A DNA stretch of 64,000 nucleotides from Glandiceps talaboti (Eukaryota; Hemichordata; Enteropneusta; Spengelidae): NCBI RefSeq assembly GCF_964340395.1, contig NC_135567.1:468383-532382 (forward strand), in the 5' to 3' direction. This document shows positions 25,859 through 38,500 of this stretch, one piece after another; positions within the stretch are counted from its first letter, which is position 1, and every line of letters begins with the position of its first letter. The notes beneath the pieces are model-generated. The model did no database searches, was not told the DNA's origin, and was given only the letters and a program-made list of their open reading frames with translations. The translations under genes and the position numbers were made by a program.

Positions 25859-25974
25859 CTACCTGATTACCATAACAATAGGGGTTCCCATGAGATTTCA
25901 AAGCCAACTGATGGGCCCATGAATCACGAAATATCACCATACATTCAGTGCTTCTTACTTTATTCTCTTCATAA

Positions 25975-26960
25975 TCATAAACAAAATAAGGGTGAATTCC
26001 CTTGTCGAACAAATAATTTTACATAACTCATGAGTGAGAATCCAGTACTCGCATATGCGTCCTCTTTATAGATACGCTTGTCATAAAATTTAGCAAACAT
26101 TGACACTGAAGACCACACTGCAACCTTTAATAATATTTCTTCAACTGGTACAGAGTTAGCCTTCGCTGCTGATGTTGATGCAGCCCTTGTACTATGGGGC
26201 TTAAAGGTATCTGTATTTATTCCGGATTTAAACAAGATTCCCTTAACCCATCTACTAATAGTATCTCTCGCCACTCCGTGGTGGGGTTTTACATAACTTA
26301 GAAATAGTTTGGTTCCTGACTGTCTAATTGACTGTTCTACTCAGATATTCTGCCAGAACTGTTGCAACACAAAGCCTCCTGTCAGGACTGTACGCAACTA
26401 ATTTTACAGTTTGTTTTGTCAATGACGGTGTACTTTGCTTGATAAGATCTGAAATCACGAATTCATATGAACATTTTGTTTTTGTCATATTCTTAATATC
26501 AAGTAAGTGAATAGACTGCCCTCTCTGTGCTGATACTAATGCTATGAGCATGACCAATTTCAATGTAAGGTCTTTGAGGGAGAGCTTTGCTATGGGTGAC
26601 AAACCCTTTAAATACTGTAGCACTGGTTTTACGTCCCAGATTTGGGTGTACCTTAGCTGCGAGGGTCTATTTTGGAACACTCCCCTCATAAAGCGACAAA
26701 CCAAAGGATGTGACGACAAGGTAACATTTCCTTCTATAGTAATAAGTGTACTTAATGCAGACTTTGCGGTGTTCAATGCACTGTAACCTAGTCAAGCTTC
26801 AAAAAGCTCTGCCAAAAAGTCTAGTACTTGAGCGACAGTTGGTTGAAATAAATTAGTCTCGGCTGTTCGTTCAGAAATCTGCTGGTTTTGCAGTGATTTC
26901 CGGACACATGGCAAGCTAGGAGTACAATCTTTTTCCTTAGAGGATGACGTGTCCCTTCTG
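25975..26960 (-). pseudogene. DIRS-like tyrosine recombinase, broken
   Basis: The product in intact relatives is the site-specific tyrosine recombinase that inserts circular retrotransposon DNA. Visible motifs on the minus strand are a first catalytic Arg in SAQRGQS (about 26530-26510), HSTRAA (about 26195) and the W...FYDKR segment with the likely catalytic Tyr (about 26125-26090), so the residues needed for catalysis are still legible. The frame is broken by a stop at 26792-26794 within the N-terminal part (after FLAELFEA) and by a frameshift near 26320-26330. The N-terminal part also looks short. It overlaps the end of the RNase H-region frame upstream, normal for this family. Non-functional as it stands. 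Confidence 0.85.
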
Positions 26961-26969
26961 GTGGGAGTG

Positions 26970-27420
26970 TAAGTAGATTGTTTCTTTGTGGTAACTGTAA
27001 GGGTTTGTCCACTAACAGTTGTCCCAGTTTGGAAAACCAAGCCTGTGTTGGCCACAATGGAGCCACTACAATTCCCTCTGCCTGATCCATTTCTATTTTC
27101 TGCAAGCATCGGAGCAAGAGGCTGAAAGGTGGAAAAGCATAGAAATATTTGTTATGCCAACTCAATGACAAAGCATCAATGTGCACAGCGTCTGGGTCTG
27201 GTCGCCAAGATACATAAGTATCAATTTGTTTGTTCAGCCGTGATGCAAACAAGTCAATTTCTGGCTGTCCAAATACAGATTTGATAAAAAATATTATGGT
27301 TAAGTTCCCATTCTGTTCGATCATTGAATACTCTGGACTGTATATCAGCATCAATGTTTTGAGCTCCTGGTAAATGAGTGGCAGTGATCCAAATGTTATT
27401 AGTCCCCGCCAGACGAAGTC
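26970..27420 (-). pseudogene. DIRS-like reverse transcriptase/RNase H C-terminal fragment
   Basis: The motif block FGQPEIDLFASRLNKQ (about 27277-27230), then SWRPDPDA and YAFPPFSLL, is characteristic of the C-terminal end of the DIRS/Ngaro polymerase-RNase H protein. Just upstream, in a different frame, THLPGAQNIDADIQSR is legible (about 27385-27335), which shows a frameshift near 27280-27300. The reverse transcriptase domain itself is absent: similarity stops at about 27420, where a 43-base segment also found at 29079-29122 begins. This is a truncated retrotransposon copy. Confidence 0.82.
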
Positions 27421-27711
27421 AGGGTTGTAAACTTCAAATCCAAATTCTCCACCCCTTCTACAGAATGGTTCATTCCAGTATACGCACCTCACGATCAAGT
27501 GAGAAGTCGTGAATGCCTGAACTGAAGTGTATGGGACGATTTTTGACAGAGTCAGTCGTCAATAAAAACGATAATACTCTTTCTAAAATTATCACATTTT
27601 GAAAGGGAAAGTACTTTGTGGTTCATTTATGGAGTTTTGTTTTTGTACGATCAATATTGGTGGCAAAATTACAGCGTCAAAATTACCGATGTGGTAATGC
27701 ACGACGAGTGA

Positions 27712-28502
27712 GTTTCCGTACGGCGACAATCCCAAGTACCCGGATGCACGAGGGACTAACCCGGAAGCAAGTCGTTGTCAGCCATACGTTATAGTGGTAA
27801 CATTGTCCGAGAAATCGCTGCGTTCAGAGTGTCATTATTCACAGAATTGTTTTTTTCGAGTGAAAACCCGTCTTGAATTGTATAACTCTAACAAATGAAG
27901 ACATGTCGTTATATTTTGAAAGTTGTATCGCTAGTTTGAGACGATTTCCTCACGTACTATCGAGGCTTGGACCTTACTCCAGTTCAGCGGGAAATTTAGC
28001 CAGTTCGATAATTCTTTCTGGTTTAGTTTACAACACTTGATCACACAGATTTTGTTTTTGTGATGAAAAGAAATTTAAAAAAAAGATCAATTCAACCATT
28101 TCGTTGTGTTTTCTTTATGAAAAGTAATCGAACATGAACGAGTGTTACCACTGTAACGTATGGCTGAGAATGACTCTCTTCCGGGTACTTGTGATTGTCG
28201 CCGTACGGAAACTAAGATGGCAATTAATACATTTCTTCCCTATATATATCTGCTACAACTAGTACAAGTTGAATGTTGTTGACTTGGTAAATTTGTTAGA
28301 AAATTGAAATTCAAATTGCCTCAAAATTATTTTAGATCCCTAGTTTATTTCATTCATCATTAACATTTTCCAGGGTTAAAGCTGTAAGACACTGGAATTA
28401 TTTATAGCCAACCTCAAAATCCTCTTTTTTTTTCTTTTTCTTGTGTGCATTTCCCAGTCATTTTTTCAGAGATTTTGTGCAATTTTTCATAACAGTAGAT
28501 TT
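27712..28502. repeat. segmental duplication copy 1, with fold-back core
   Basis: A near-identical copy lies at 29938-30742. Within it, 27712-28212 has inverted ends: GTTTCCGTACGGCGACAATC on the left and the reverse complement on the right, and CAGCCATACGTTA...GTGGTAACA also pairs with its opposite number. This core may be a 501-bp non-autonomous DNA transposon. The shared sequence continues 290 bases past the right end, so the duplication is larger than the core. Confidence 0.8.
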
Positions 28503-29937
28503 TTAGCTCCACTGTCAGCGAAAGCTGAAAGCGTAGCTTTAGGTATAGGTGGGTATTGAGGTATAGAGAGTAGAGTGAATCATAGGTGTCCGTCAAACTT
28601 TTATATTTTTACTATCTACTCCATAAGTGACAGTCGGAATTCTTCGATATTTGGTGTGCATGTTCCCTGGGGGGAGGCTATTCAGATTTGTTCATGCCAA
28701 GTTGATCTGTGCCATTTTCAATTTTTTATGATTTTTTTTCATAAAATGTCATTTTCATCAACTCCTTGAAAACCTCTTATTAGATTGCTTTGATATCTGG
28801 CGTGTTGATGCGCAGGGGGTAGCTTACTCAGATTTGTTAATTTCAAGTCAGCACATCCTCATTTTTATTTTTTATGATTTTTTTTTTGTAATTTGAAAAA
28901 AAAATGAATATGTTAATGAGCATAATGACCGACGCCATATTGGAAATCAGTCGACGAGACTTTAAGTAAACTGCCACTTTTCAAAAGACACTATTGACGT
29001 CAAACAAGCAATGTAATATGTGCTATAGTCATAATTCTACGCATTGGGCGCCCAAATGACAAGCGTTTGTTCGAAACAGGGTTGTAAACTTCAAATCCAA
29101 TTCTGCACCCTTCTACATTATCAGCCAATCCGCAACATCCTCATTTGCATACTCTATCCTGATTCGACCAGAAGCTGAAGGTGACCTCATTCGACCGAGC
29201 GATTTTCCACAGCAAGTATCTTGAGTATCAACACAGGATGTTCTTAGTACTCACTAAAATCACACTTCAGACCCACTATAAAAGTGTGATGTTTTCAGAT
29301 AACATGTAACTTGTGGTTAATTCTATATTGTCGTGCAATTTGGAATGACAGTGAACCAGAATTCAGACAACTTGCGTAAGAAAGGGCATGCCAGGCATGC
29401 GGTTGAAGTTTAAATATGGCCGACAGTTCACATGTAAAGTTAAACGACATGAACGTGTCTTGCCTTTCCAAAATGCAAATATTTGGCAAGTAAAAATAAT
29501 TAAAATAATTACAACTTTAATTTGGCTTCAGACTTTGCATATGTTTTGCTTATCTTTCCCCGTTTTACATGTAAATCCGAAAAGGTTCTCTCTCATCATG
29601 TCATCAGTGTCAGTGATCATACCGCGCGGGGTAGTCCTCGGGTGCACGAGTCTGTATTACTGACCTGACTCTAAACACCGGAGGGGGAGGGACAATTGTC
29701 AGAATCGAGTCCCGAATTCCTCCGTATGCAAGCAGGACTACGTGCGGGGCTGCTTTGAGTACGAGCGAAGTGAGGCATGTTGAGGTATTTTGTTGAGAAT
29801 TATAAATATTGCGAAATGTCAAGTACAAGGTTTAAATACAATGGAATGATGAAAAAAATGGCAGAGTCTGCTGACAGGCGCCGGTCACAAAAAACACTGT
29901 GAATTAAAATATCAGACGATGTACATGTATGTATTAA
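28503..29937. other. unique sequence between the two duplicates
   Basis: No gene recognised. Blocks such as TTCGATATTTGGTGTGCATG and TTTGATATCTGGCGTGTTGA suggest two diverged copies of a ~150-bp sequence at 28600-28870. A 43-base match to 27420-27462 lies at 29079-29122. A GC-richer patch (29620-29760) contains the inverted pair GTAGTCC/GGACTAC. Confidence 0.45.
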
Positions 29938-30742
29938 TCGCCGACAATCCACCCGTATGCACGAGGGACTAACCCGGAAGCAAGTCGTTGTCAGCCATAC
30001 GTTACAGTGGTAACATCGTCCGAGAAATCGCTGCGTTCAGAGTGTCACTGTCATTATTCACAGAATTGTTGTTTTCGAGTGAAAACCCGTCTTGAATTGT
30101 ATAACTCTAACAAATGAAGACATGTCAAGTTATATTTTGAAAGTTGTATCGCTAGTTTGAGACGATTTTCTCACGTACTATAGTACTATCGAGGCTTACT
30201 TGGAAGTAGTAGGACCTTCCAGTTCATCGGGAAGTTTAGCCAGTCCGATAATTCTTTCTGGTTTAGTTTACAACACTTTTGATCACGCAGATTTTGTTGT
30301 TGTGATGAAAAGAAATTAAAAAAAGATCATTTCAACCATTTCGTTGTGTTTTCTTTGTGAAAGGTAACCGAACATGAACGAGTGTTACCACTGTAACGTA
30401 TGGCTGAGAATGACTCTCTTCCGGGTACTTGAGATTGTCGCCGTACGGAAACTAAGATGGCGATTAATACATTTCTTCCCTATATATATCTACCACAACT
30501 AGAACAAGTTGAATGTTGTTGACTTTGTAAATTTGTTAGAAAATTGAAATTCAAATTGCCTCAAAATTATTTTAGATCCCTAGTTTATTTCATTCTTCAT
30601 TAAAATTTTCCAGGGTTACAGCTGTAAGACACTGGAATTACTTATAGCCAACCTCAAAATCCTCTTTTTTTCTTTTTCTTGTGTGCATTTCCCAGTCATT
30701 TTTTTCTGAGATTTTGTGCAATTTTTCATAACAGTAGATTTT
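29938..30742. repeat. segmental duplication copy 2
   Basis: Matches 27712-28502 at about 95%. The left inverted terminus is damaged (GCCGACAATCCACCC instead of the full GTTTCCGTACGG end); the right end, GCCGTACGGAAAC, is intact at 30452. Confidence 0.8.
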
Positions 30743-31206
30743 TGTTATAAAATGGTGACTATGGTATAAAAGTACAATACATTACCAACTTCTGTGTAAA
30801 ATGTGTTTTATAGTGAGACATCATATGAAACCACTAACCACTTTATTGCATCGCTAAAACAAAACTGCATAGTGACTCGAAGAGCTGAAGACCTGAACCA
30901 CTTCTACATGTCACCAAAATAAAAAATTAAATTAAAAAAAAAACAGCGGAGCTATTCTGACCGATAGGTCGCTTGTTGTTATAAAATGGTGACTATGGTA
31001 AAAAAGTACAATACATTACCAACTTCTGTGTAAAATGTGTTTTATAGTGAGACATCATATGAAACCAGTAACCACTTTATTACATCGCTAAAACAAAACT
31101 GCACAGTGAAGAACTGAACCACTTCTACATGTCACCAAAAAAAACAACAAAAAAACAAAAAAAAAAACCCAGCAGAGCTATTCTGACCGATAGGTCGCTT
31201 GTTCAA
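30743..31206. repeat. ~235-bp tandem duplication
   Basis: Two copies start TTGTTATAAAATGGTGACTA (about 30740 and 30976) and end with GCTATTCTGACCGATAGGTC GCTTG. The second has a 17-base deletion around GACTCGAAGAGCTGAAGACC and an expanded A tract. Confidence 0.88.
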
Positions 31207-31500
31207 ACTTGGTACAGGGGCAACATACAATGGCATACATATGCACGTCAATTTGTTTCATGATACGATCCAATATGGCCGCCTAGCAGCCATTTTGTTT
31301 GCAAATTTTCCCTGTCCAAAGCCATAACTCAGACATGCTTGAACAGATCTCATTCAAAGTTGGTATTACGATAGTGTTCTATGACATACATGTGCATATT
31401 CATTGTTGTCGTGATACGATCTAATGTGACCCCCTAGCAGCCATTTTGTTTGTGAATTTTCCATGTCCAAAGCCATAACTCAGACATGCTTGAACAGGTT
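31207..31500. repeat. ~165-bp tandem duplication
   Basis: Two copies share CATACATATGCAC/CATACATGTGCAT, CGTGATACGATC, CCTAGCAGCCATTTTGTTTG and AAAGCCATAACTCAGACATG. Followed by a C11 tract near 31504. Confidence 0.8.
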
Positions 31501-31988
31501 CCACCCCCCCCCCCAATACCCGACCCATCCTTTATTGTTGAATGGTTTATTCCATCACGTTATCTAGAAGAGTAGGCATGTCCCATGTCCAACAAGGAGA
31601 CACAACATGAGTAGGCATGTTCCATGTCCAACGAGCAGACACAACATATCTAAGTCTGTTTGATTTAGGTTCACATAAGTGTTGTTGCGTGATCAGAGTA
31701 GTGTCTAGTGATATCACGAAAATGACAACATAAACTGCCAGTTCCTTAAAACCCAATCATAGCGGGAACTATGTCATTCTCAATGACTTGTATATTATAG
31801 TATTACTTTTGATTGTGGAATAACTGGATACTTTCTATCAAAAATAGTTTAAGGTTTTATTATCAACTGATGATTGTCGCCATCCTGAGTTAAAATGTCC
31901 CCATTTTGTTGCAGCCTATGGGATATTGACTCCACTAGCTTTAAACCTTGGCAGAACACTGACATTTATTTTTCTTTCTTTCTTTCAG
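31501..31988. other. unique sequence ending in a splice-acceptor-like tract
   Basis: A short duplication of TAGGCATGTCCCATGTCCAA occurs at 31572-31640. The end, TTTCTTTCTTTCTTTCAG (31971-31988), is a strong candidate 3' splice site just before the 132-bp array region. Confidence 0.45.
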
Positions 31989-32144
31989 ATTATGCACAGA
32001 TATGTTGTATGAACAGGTTTTAATGTGTGACTGAAAAGCCATCACTCTATGGCTAATAAAGCCTTCCTCGAGGACACCCTCAATGTGGAGAGGAGCTGAT
32101 GACTATATAATCTGATGTAAGCTGCTACTTCCCAGGATGGACTA

Positions 32145-32555
32145 CACATATGAAGAGCGTGTATATGGGAGACAAGATAACGCAAACTCCATGTATGTGT
32201 ATACTCGGCCATTTTGAGATGACAAACAACAGGCCTGTAAGAAACGGTCACAGTGGCCATGTAAGACATGATGAAAAAAAGGCTACTATTTTGAAATGTA
32301 CACAGTGGCAAATGTAAATTGAAATAAAAAAAAGGTCACCTGTGTAAAATGAGCACAGTGGTGAAATAAAATGACATGTAAAAAGCATGCCACCAGTCCG
32401 AAACATGAAAAGTGGCAGGTAAGAGGACATGTAAATAAACAAGACACTGATGTGAAATGGACATAGTGTCAACATTAAAAAGAGGCAGAGGTGCAAAACA
32501 GACACCAAGGTAATAAAAAAGGACAGTAAAAATCAGTCTAGGTGCAAAACTGGCA
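32145..32555. repeat. diverged left margin of the 132-bp array
   Basis: Irregular copies of array phrases: GCACAGTGG, AAAGTGGCAG, GAGGACATGTAAATAAACAA, CATAGTGTCAACATTAAAAA. The last two phrases are mirrored at the right margin (39025-39085), so both edges preserve older units while the centre is homogenised. Confidence 0.7.
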
Positions 32556-35500
32556 CACTAGTGTATGGACACAAAATGAAACGGCTCACTGTGCGAAACA
32601 ATAAAAGTGGCACGTGAGAGGACATGTTAAAAACAGAGACAGTGGCATTATAAAAGGACATTAAAAAATAGTCTACAGTGCGAAATTTGCACACTAGTGT
32701 GGACACAAAATGAAATGGGCCACAGTGCGAAACAATAAAAGTGGCACGTTAGAGGACATGTTGAAAACACAGACAGTGGCATTATAAAAGGACATCAAAA
32801 AAATAGTCTACAGTGCGAAACTTGCACACGAGTGTGGACACAAAATGAAACGGGCCACAGTGCGAAAAGATGAGTGGCACGTGAGAGGACAAGTTGAAAA
32901 CAGAGGCAGTGGCATTATAAAAGGACATTAAAAAATAGTCTACAGTGCGAAACTTGCACACTAGTGTGGACAGAAAAAGGAAATGGGCCACAGTGCGAAG
33001 CGATTAGTGGCACGTGAGAGGCCATGTTGAAAACAGAGACAGTGGCGTTATAAAAGGACATTAAAAAATAGTCTACAGTGCAAAACTTGTACACTAGTGT
33101 GGACACAAAATGAAACGGGCCACAGTGCGAAACGATGAGTGGCACGTGAGAGGACAAGTTGAAAACAGAGACAGTAGCATTATAAAAGGACATCAAAAAA
33201 TAGTCTACAGTGCGAAACTTGCACACGAGTGTGGACACAAAATGAAACGGGCCACAGTGCGAAAAGATGAGTGGCACGTGAGAGGACATGTTGAAAACAG
33301 AGACAGTGGCATTATAAAAGGACATTAAAAAACAGTCTACAGTGCGAAATTTGCACACTAGTGTGGACACAAAATGAAACGGGCCACAGTGCGAAACAAT
33401 AAAAGTGGCACCTGATAGGACATGTTGAAAACAGAGACAGTGGCGTTATAAAAGTACATTAAAAAATAGTCTACAGTGCGAAACTTGCACACTAGTGTGG
33501 ACAGAAAAAGGAAATGGGCCACAGTGCGAAGCGATTAGTGGCACGTGAGAGGCCATGTTGAAAACAGAGACAGTGGCGTTATAAAAGGACATTAAAAAAT
33601 AGTCTACAGTGCGAAACTTGTACACTAGTGTGGACACAAAATGAAACGGGTCACAAGAGTGGCACGTGAGAGGACATGTTGAAAACAGAGACAGTGGCAT
33701 TGTAAAAGGACATTAAAAAATAGTCTACAGTGCGAAATTTGCACACTAGTGTGGACACAAAATGAAACGGGCCACAGTGCGAAACAATAAAAGTGGCACC
33801 TGATAGGACATGTTGAAAACAGAGACAGTGGCGTTATAAAAGGACATTAAAAAATAGTCTACAGTGCGAAATTTGCACACTAGTGTGGACACAAAATGAA
33901 ATGGGCCACAGTGCGAAACAATAAAAGTGGCACCTGATAGGACAAGTTGAAAACAGAGACAGTGGCATTATAAAAGGACATTAAAAAATAGTCTACAGTG
34001 CGAAACTTGCACACTAGTGTGGACACAAAATGAAATGGGCCACAGTGCGAAAAGATGAGTGGCACGTGAGAGGACATGTTGAAAACAGAGACAGTGGCAT
34101 TATAAAAAGACATTAAAAAACAGTCTACAGTGCGAAATTTGCACACTAGTGTGGACACAAAATGAAACGGGCCACAGTGCGAAACAATAAAAGTGGCACC
34201 TGATAGGACATGTTGAAAACAGAGACAGTGGCGTTATAAAAGGACATTAAAAAATAGTCTACAGTGCGAAACTTGTACACTAGTGTGGACACAAAATGAA
34301 ACGGGTCACAAGAGTGGCACGTGAGAGGACATGTTGAAAACAGAGACAGTGGCATTGTAAAAGGACATTAAAAAATAGTCTACAGTGCGAAATTTGCACA
34401 CTAGTGTGGACACAAAATGAAACGGGCCACAGTGCGAAACAATAAAAGTGGCACCTGATAGGACATGTTGAAAACAGAGACAGTGGCATTATAAAAGGAC
34501 ATTAAAAAATAGTCTACAGTGCGAAATTTGCACACTAGTGTGGACACAAAATGAAATGGGCCACAGTGCGAAACAATAAAAGTGGCACGTTAGAGGACAT
34601 GTTGAAAACACAGACAGTGGCATTATAAAAGGACATCAAAAAAATAGTCTACAGTGCGAAACTTGCACACGAGTGTGGACACAAAATGAAACGGGCCACA
34701 GTGCGAAAAGATGAGTGGCACGTGAGAGGACAAGTTGAAAACAGAGGCAGTGGCATTATAAAAGGACATTAAAAAATAGTCTACAGTGCGAAACTTGCAC
34801 GCTAGTGTGGACAGAAAAAGGAAATGGGCCACAGTGCGAAGCGATTAGTGGCACGTGAGAGGCCATGTTGAAAACAGAGACAGTGGCGTTATAAAAGGAC
34901 ATTAAAAAATAGTCTACAGTGCGAAACTTGTACACTAGTGTGGACACAAAATGAAACGGGCCACAGTGCGAAACGATGAGTGGCACGTGAGAGGCCATGT
35001 TGAAAACAGAGACAGTAGCATTATAAAAGGACATCAAAAAATAGTCTACAGTGCGAAACTTGCACACGAGTGTGGACACAAAATGAAACGGGCCACAGTG
35101 CGAAAAGATGAGTGGCACGTGAGAGGACATGTTGAAAACAGAGACAGTGGCATTATAAAAGGACATTAAAAAACAGTCTACAGTGCGAAATTTGCACACT
35201 AGTGTGGACACAAAATGAAACGGGCCACAGTGCGAAACAATAAAAGTGGCACCTGATAGGACATGTTGAAAAGAGAGACAGTGGCGTTATAAAAGTACAT
35301 TAAAAAATAGTCTACAGTGCGAAACTTGCACACTAGTGTGGACAGAAAAAGGAAATGGGCCACAGTGCGAAGCGATTAGTGGCACGTGAGAGGCCATGTT
35401 GAAAACAGAGACAGTGGCGTTATAAAAGGACATTAAAAAATAGTCTACAGTGCGAAACTTGTACACTAGTGTGGACACAAAATGAAACGGGTCACAAGAG

Positions 35501-38500
35501 TGGCACGTGAGAGGACATGTTGAAAACAGAGACAGTGGCATTGTAAAAGGACATTAAAAAATAGTCTACAGTGCGAAATTTGCACACTAGTGTGGACACA
35601 AAATGAAACGGGCCACAGTGCGAAACAATAAAAGTGGCACCTGATAGGACATGTTGAAAACAGACAGTGGCGTTATAAAAGGACATTAAAAAATAGTCTA
35701 CAGTGCGAAATTTGCACACTAGTGTGGACACAAAATGAAATGGGCCACAGTGCGAAACAATAAAAGTGGCACCTGATAGGACAAGTTGAAAACAGAGACA
35801 GTGGCATTATAAAAGGACATTAAAAAATAGTCTACAGTGCGAAACTTGCACACTAGTGTGGACACAAAATGAAATGGGCCACAGTGCGAAAAGATGAGTG
35901 GCACGTGAGAGGACATGTTGAAAACAGAGGCAGTGGCATTATAAAAGGACATTAAAAAATAGTCTACAGTGCGAAACTTGCACACTAGTGTGGACAGAAA
36001 AAGGAAATGGGCCACAGTGCGAAGCGATTAGTGGCACGTGAGAGGCCATGTTGAAAACAGAGACAGTGGCGTTATAAAAGGACATTAAAAAATAGTCTAC
36101 AGTGCGAAACTTGTACACTAGTGTGGACACAAAATGAAACGGGTCACAAGAGTGGCACGTGAGAGGACATGTTGAAAACAGAGACAGTGGCATTATAAAA
36201 GGACATTAAAAAATAGTCTACAGTGCGAAATTTGCACACTAGTGTGGACACAAAATGAAACGGGCCACAGTGCGAAACAATAAAAGTGGCACCTGATAGG
36301 ACATGTTGAAAACAGAGACAGTGGCGTTATAAAAGTACATTAAAAAATAGTCTACAGTGCGAAACTTGCACACTAGTGTGGACAGAAAAAGGAAATGGGC
36401 CACAGTGCGAAGCGATTAGTGGCACGTGAGAGGCCATGTTGAAAACAGAGACAGTGGCGTTATAAAAGGACATTAAAAAATAGTCTACAGTGCGAAACTT
36501 GTACACTAGTGTGGACACAAAATGAAACGGGTCACAAGAGTGGCACGTGAGAGGACATGTTGAAAACAGAGACAGTGGCATTGTAAAAGGACATTAAAAA
36601 ATAGTCTACAGTGCGAAATTTGCACACTAGTGTGGACACAAAATGAAACGGGCCACAGTGCGAAACAATAAAAGTGGCACCTGATAGGACATGTTGAAAA
36701 CAGAGACAGTGGCGTTATAAAAGGACATTAAAAAATAGTCTACAGTGCGAAACTTGCACACTAGTGTGGACACAAAATGAAACGGGCCACAGTGCGAAAC
36801 GATGAGTGGCACGTGAGAGGACATGTTGAAAACAGAGGCAGTGGCATTATAAGAGGACATTAAAAAATAGTCTACAGTGCGAAATTTGCACACTAGTGTG
36901 GACACAAAATGAAACGGGCCAGAGTGCGAAACAATAAAAGTGGCACCTGATAGGACATGTTGAAAACAGAGACAGTGGCGTTATAAAAGGACATTAAAAA
37001 ATAGTCTACAGTGCGAAACTTGCACACTAGTGTGGACATGAAATGAAATGGGCCACAGTGCGAAGAGATTAGTGGCACGTGAGAGGCCATGTTGAAAACA
37101 GAGACAGTGGCGTTATAAAAGGACATTAAAAAATAGTCTACAGTGCGAAACTTGTACACTAGTGTGGACACAAAATGAAACGGGCCACAGTGCGAAACGA
37201 TGAGTGGCACGTGAGAGGACATGTTGAAAACAGAGACAGTAGCATTATAAAAGGACATCAAAAAATAGTCTACAGTGCGAAACTTGCACACGAGTGTGGA
37301 CACAAAATGAAACGGGCCACAGTGCGAAACAATAAAAGTGGCACCTGATAGGACATGTTGAAAACAGAGACAGTGGCATTATAAAAGGACATTAAAAAAT
37401 AGTCTACAGTGCGAAACTTGCACACTAGTGTGGACACAAAATGAAATGGGCCACAGTGCGAAACAATAAAAGTGGCACGTGAGAGGACATGTTGAAAACA
37501 GAGACAGTGGCATTATAAAAGGACATTAAAAAATAGTCTACAGTGCGAAACTTGCACACTAGTGTGGACACAAAATGAAATGGGCCACAGTGCGAAGCGA
37601 TTAGTGGCACGTTAGAGGACATGTTGAAAACACAGACAGTGGCGTTATAAAAGGACATTAAAAAATAGTCTACAGTGCGAAACTTGTACACTAGTGTGGA
37701 CACAAAATGAAACGGGCCACAGTGCGAAACAATAAAAGTGGCACCTGATAGGACATGTTGAAAACAGACAGTGGCGTTATAAAAGGACATTAAAAAATAG
37801 TCTACAGTGCGAAACTTGCACACGAGTGTGGACACGAAATGAAACGGGCCACAGTGCGAAAAAATAAAAGTGGCACGTGAGAGGACAAGTTGAAAACAGA
37901 GACAGTGGCATTATAAAAGGACATTAAAAAATAGTCTACAGTGCGAAACTTGCACACTAGTGTGGACACAAAATGAAATGGGCCACAGTGCGAAGCGATT
38001 AGTGGCACGTGAGAGGACATGTTGAAAACAGAGACAGTGGCGTTATAAAAGGACATTAAAAAATAGTCTACAGTGCGAAACTTGCACACTAGTGTGGACA
38101 CAAAATGAAATGGGCCATAGTGCGAAACGATGAGTGGCACGTGAGAGGACAAGTTGAAAACAGAGACATTAGCATTATAAAAGGACATCAAAAAATAGTC
38201 TACAGTGCGAAACTTGCACACTAGTGTGGACATGAAATGAAACAGTGCGAAACAATAAAAGTGGCACGTGAGAGGCCATGTTGAAAACAGAGACAGTGGC
38301 ATTATAAAAGGACATTAAAAAATAGTCTACAGTGCGAAACTTGCACACTAGTGTGGACACAAAATGAAATGGGCCACAGTGCGAAGCGATTAGTGGCACG
38401 TGAGAGGACATGTTGAAAACAGAGACAGTGGCGTTATAAAAGGACATTAAAAAATAGTCTACAGTGCGAAACTTGCACACTAGTGTGGACACAAAATGAA

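Larger units (their letters stand above)
25570..27420 (-). mobile_element. 5'-truncated DIRS-like retrotransposon
   Basis: The order on the minus strand is RNase H-region fragment, tyrosine recombinase, then an inverted-repeat cluster. This matches the 3' half of a DIRS1-superfamily element. It is inactivated by one stop, at least two frameshifts and loss of the reverse transcriptase. Confidence 0.8.

Noticed and set aside
32090-32110. Second hammerhead core (CTGATGA)
   Set aside because: No GAAA and no closing helices follow. Other CTGATGA/TCATCAG matches at 20070 and 40070 fail for the same reason.
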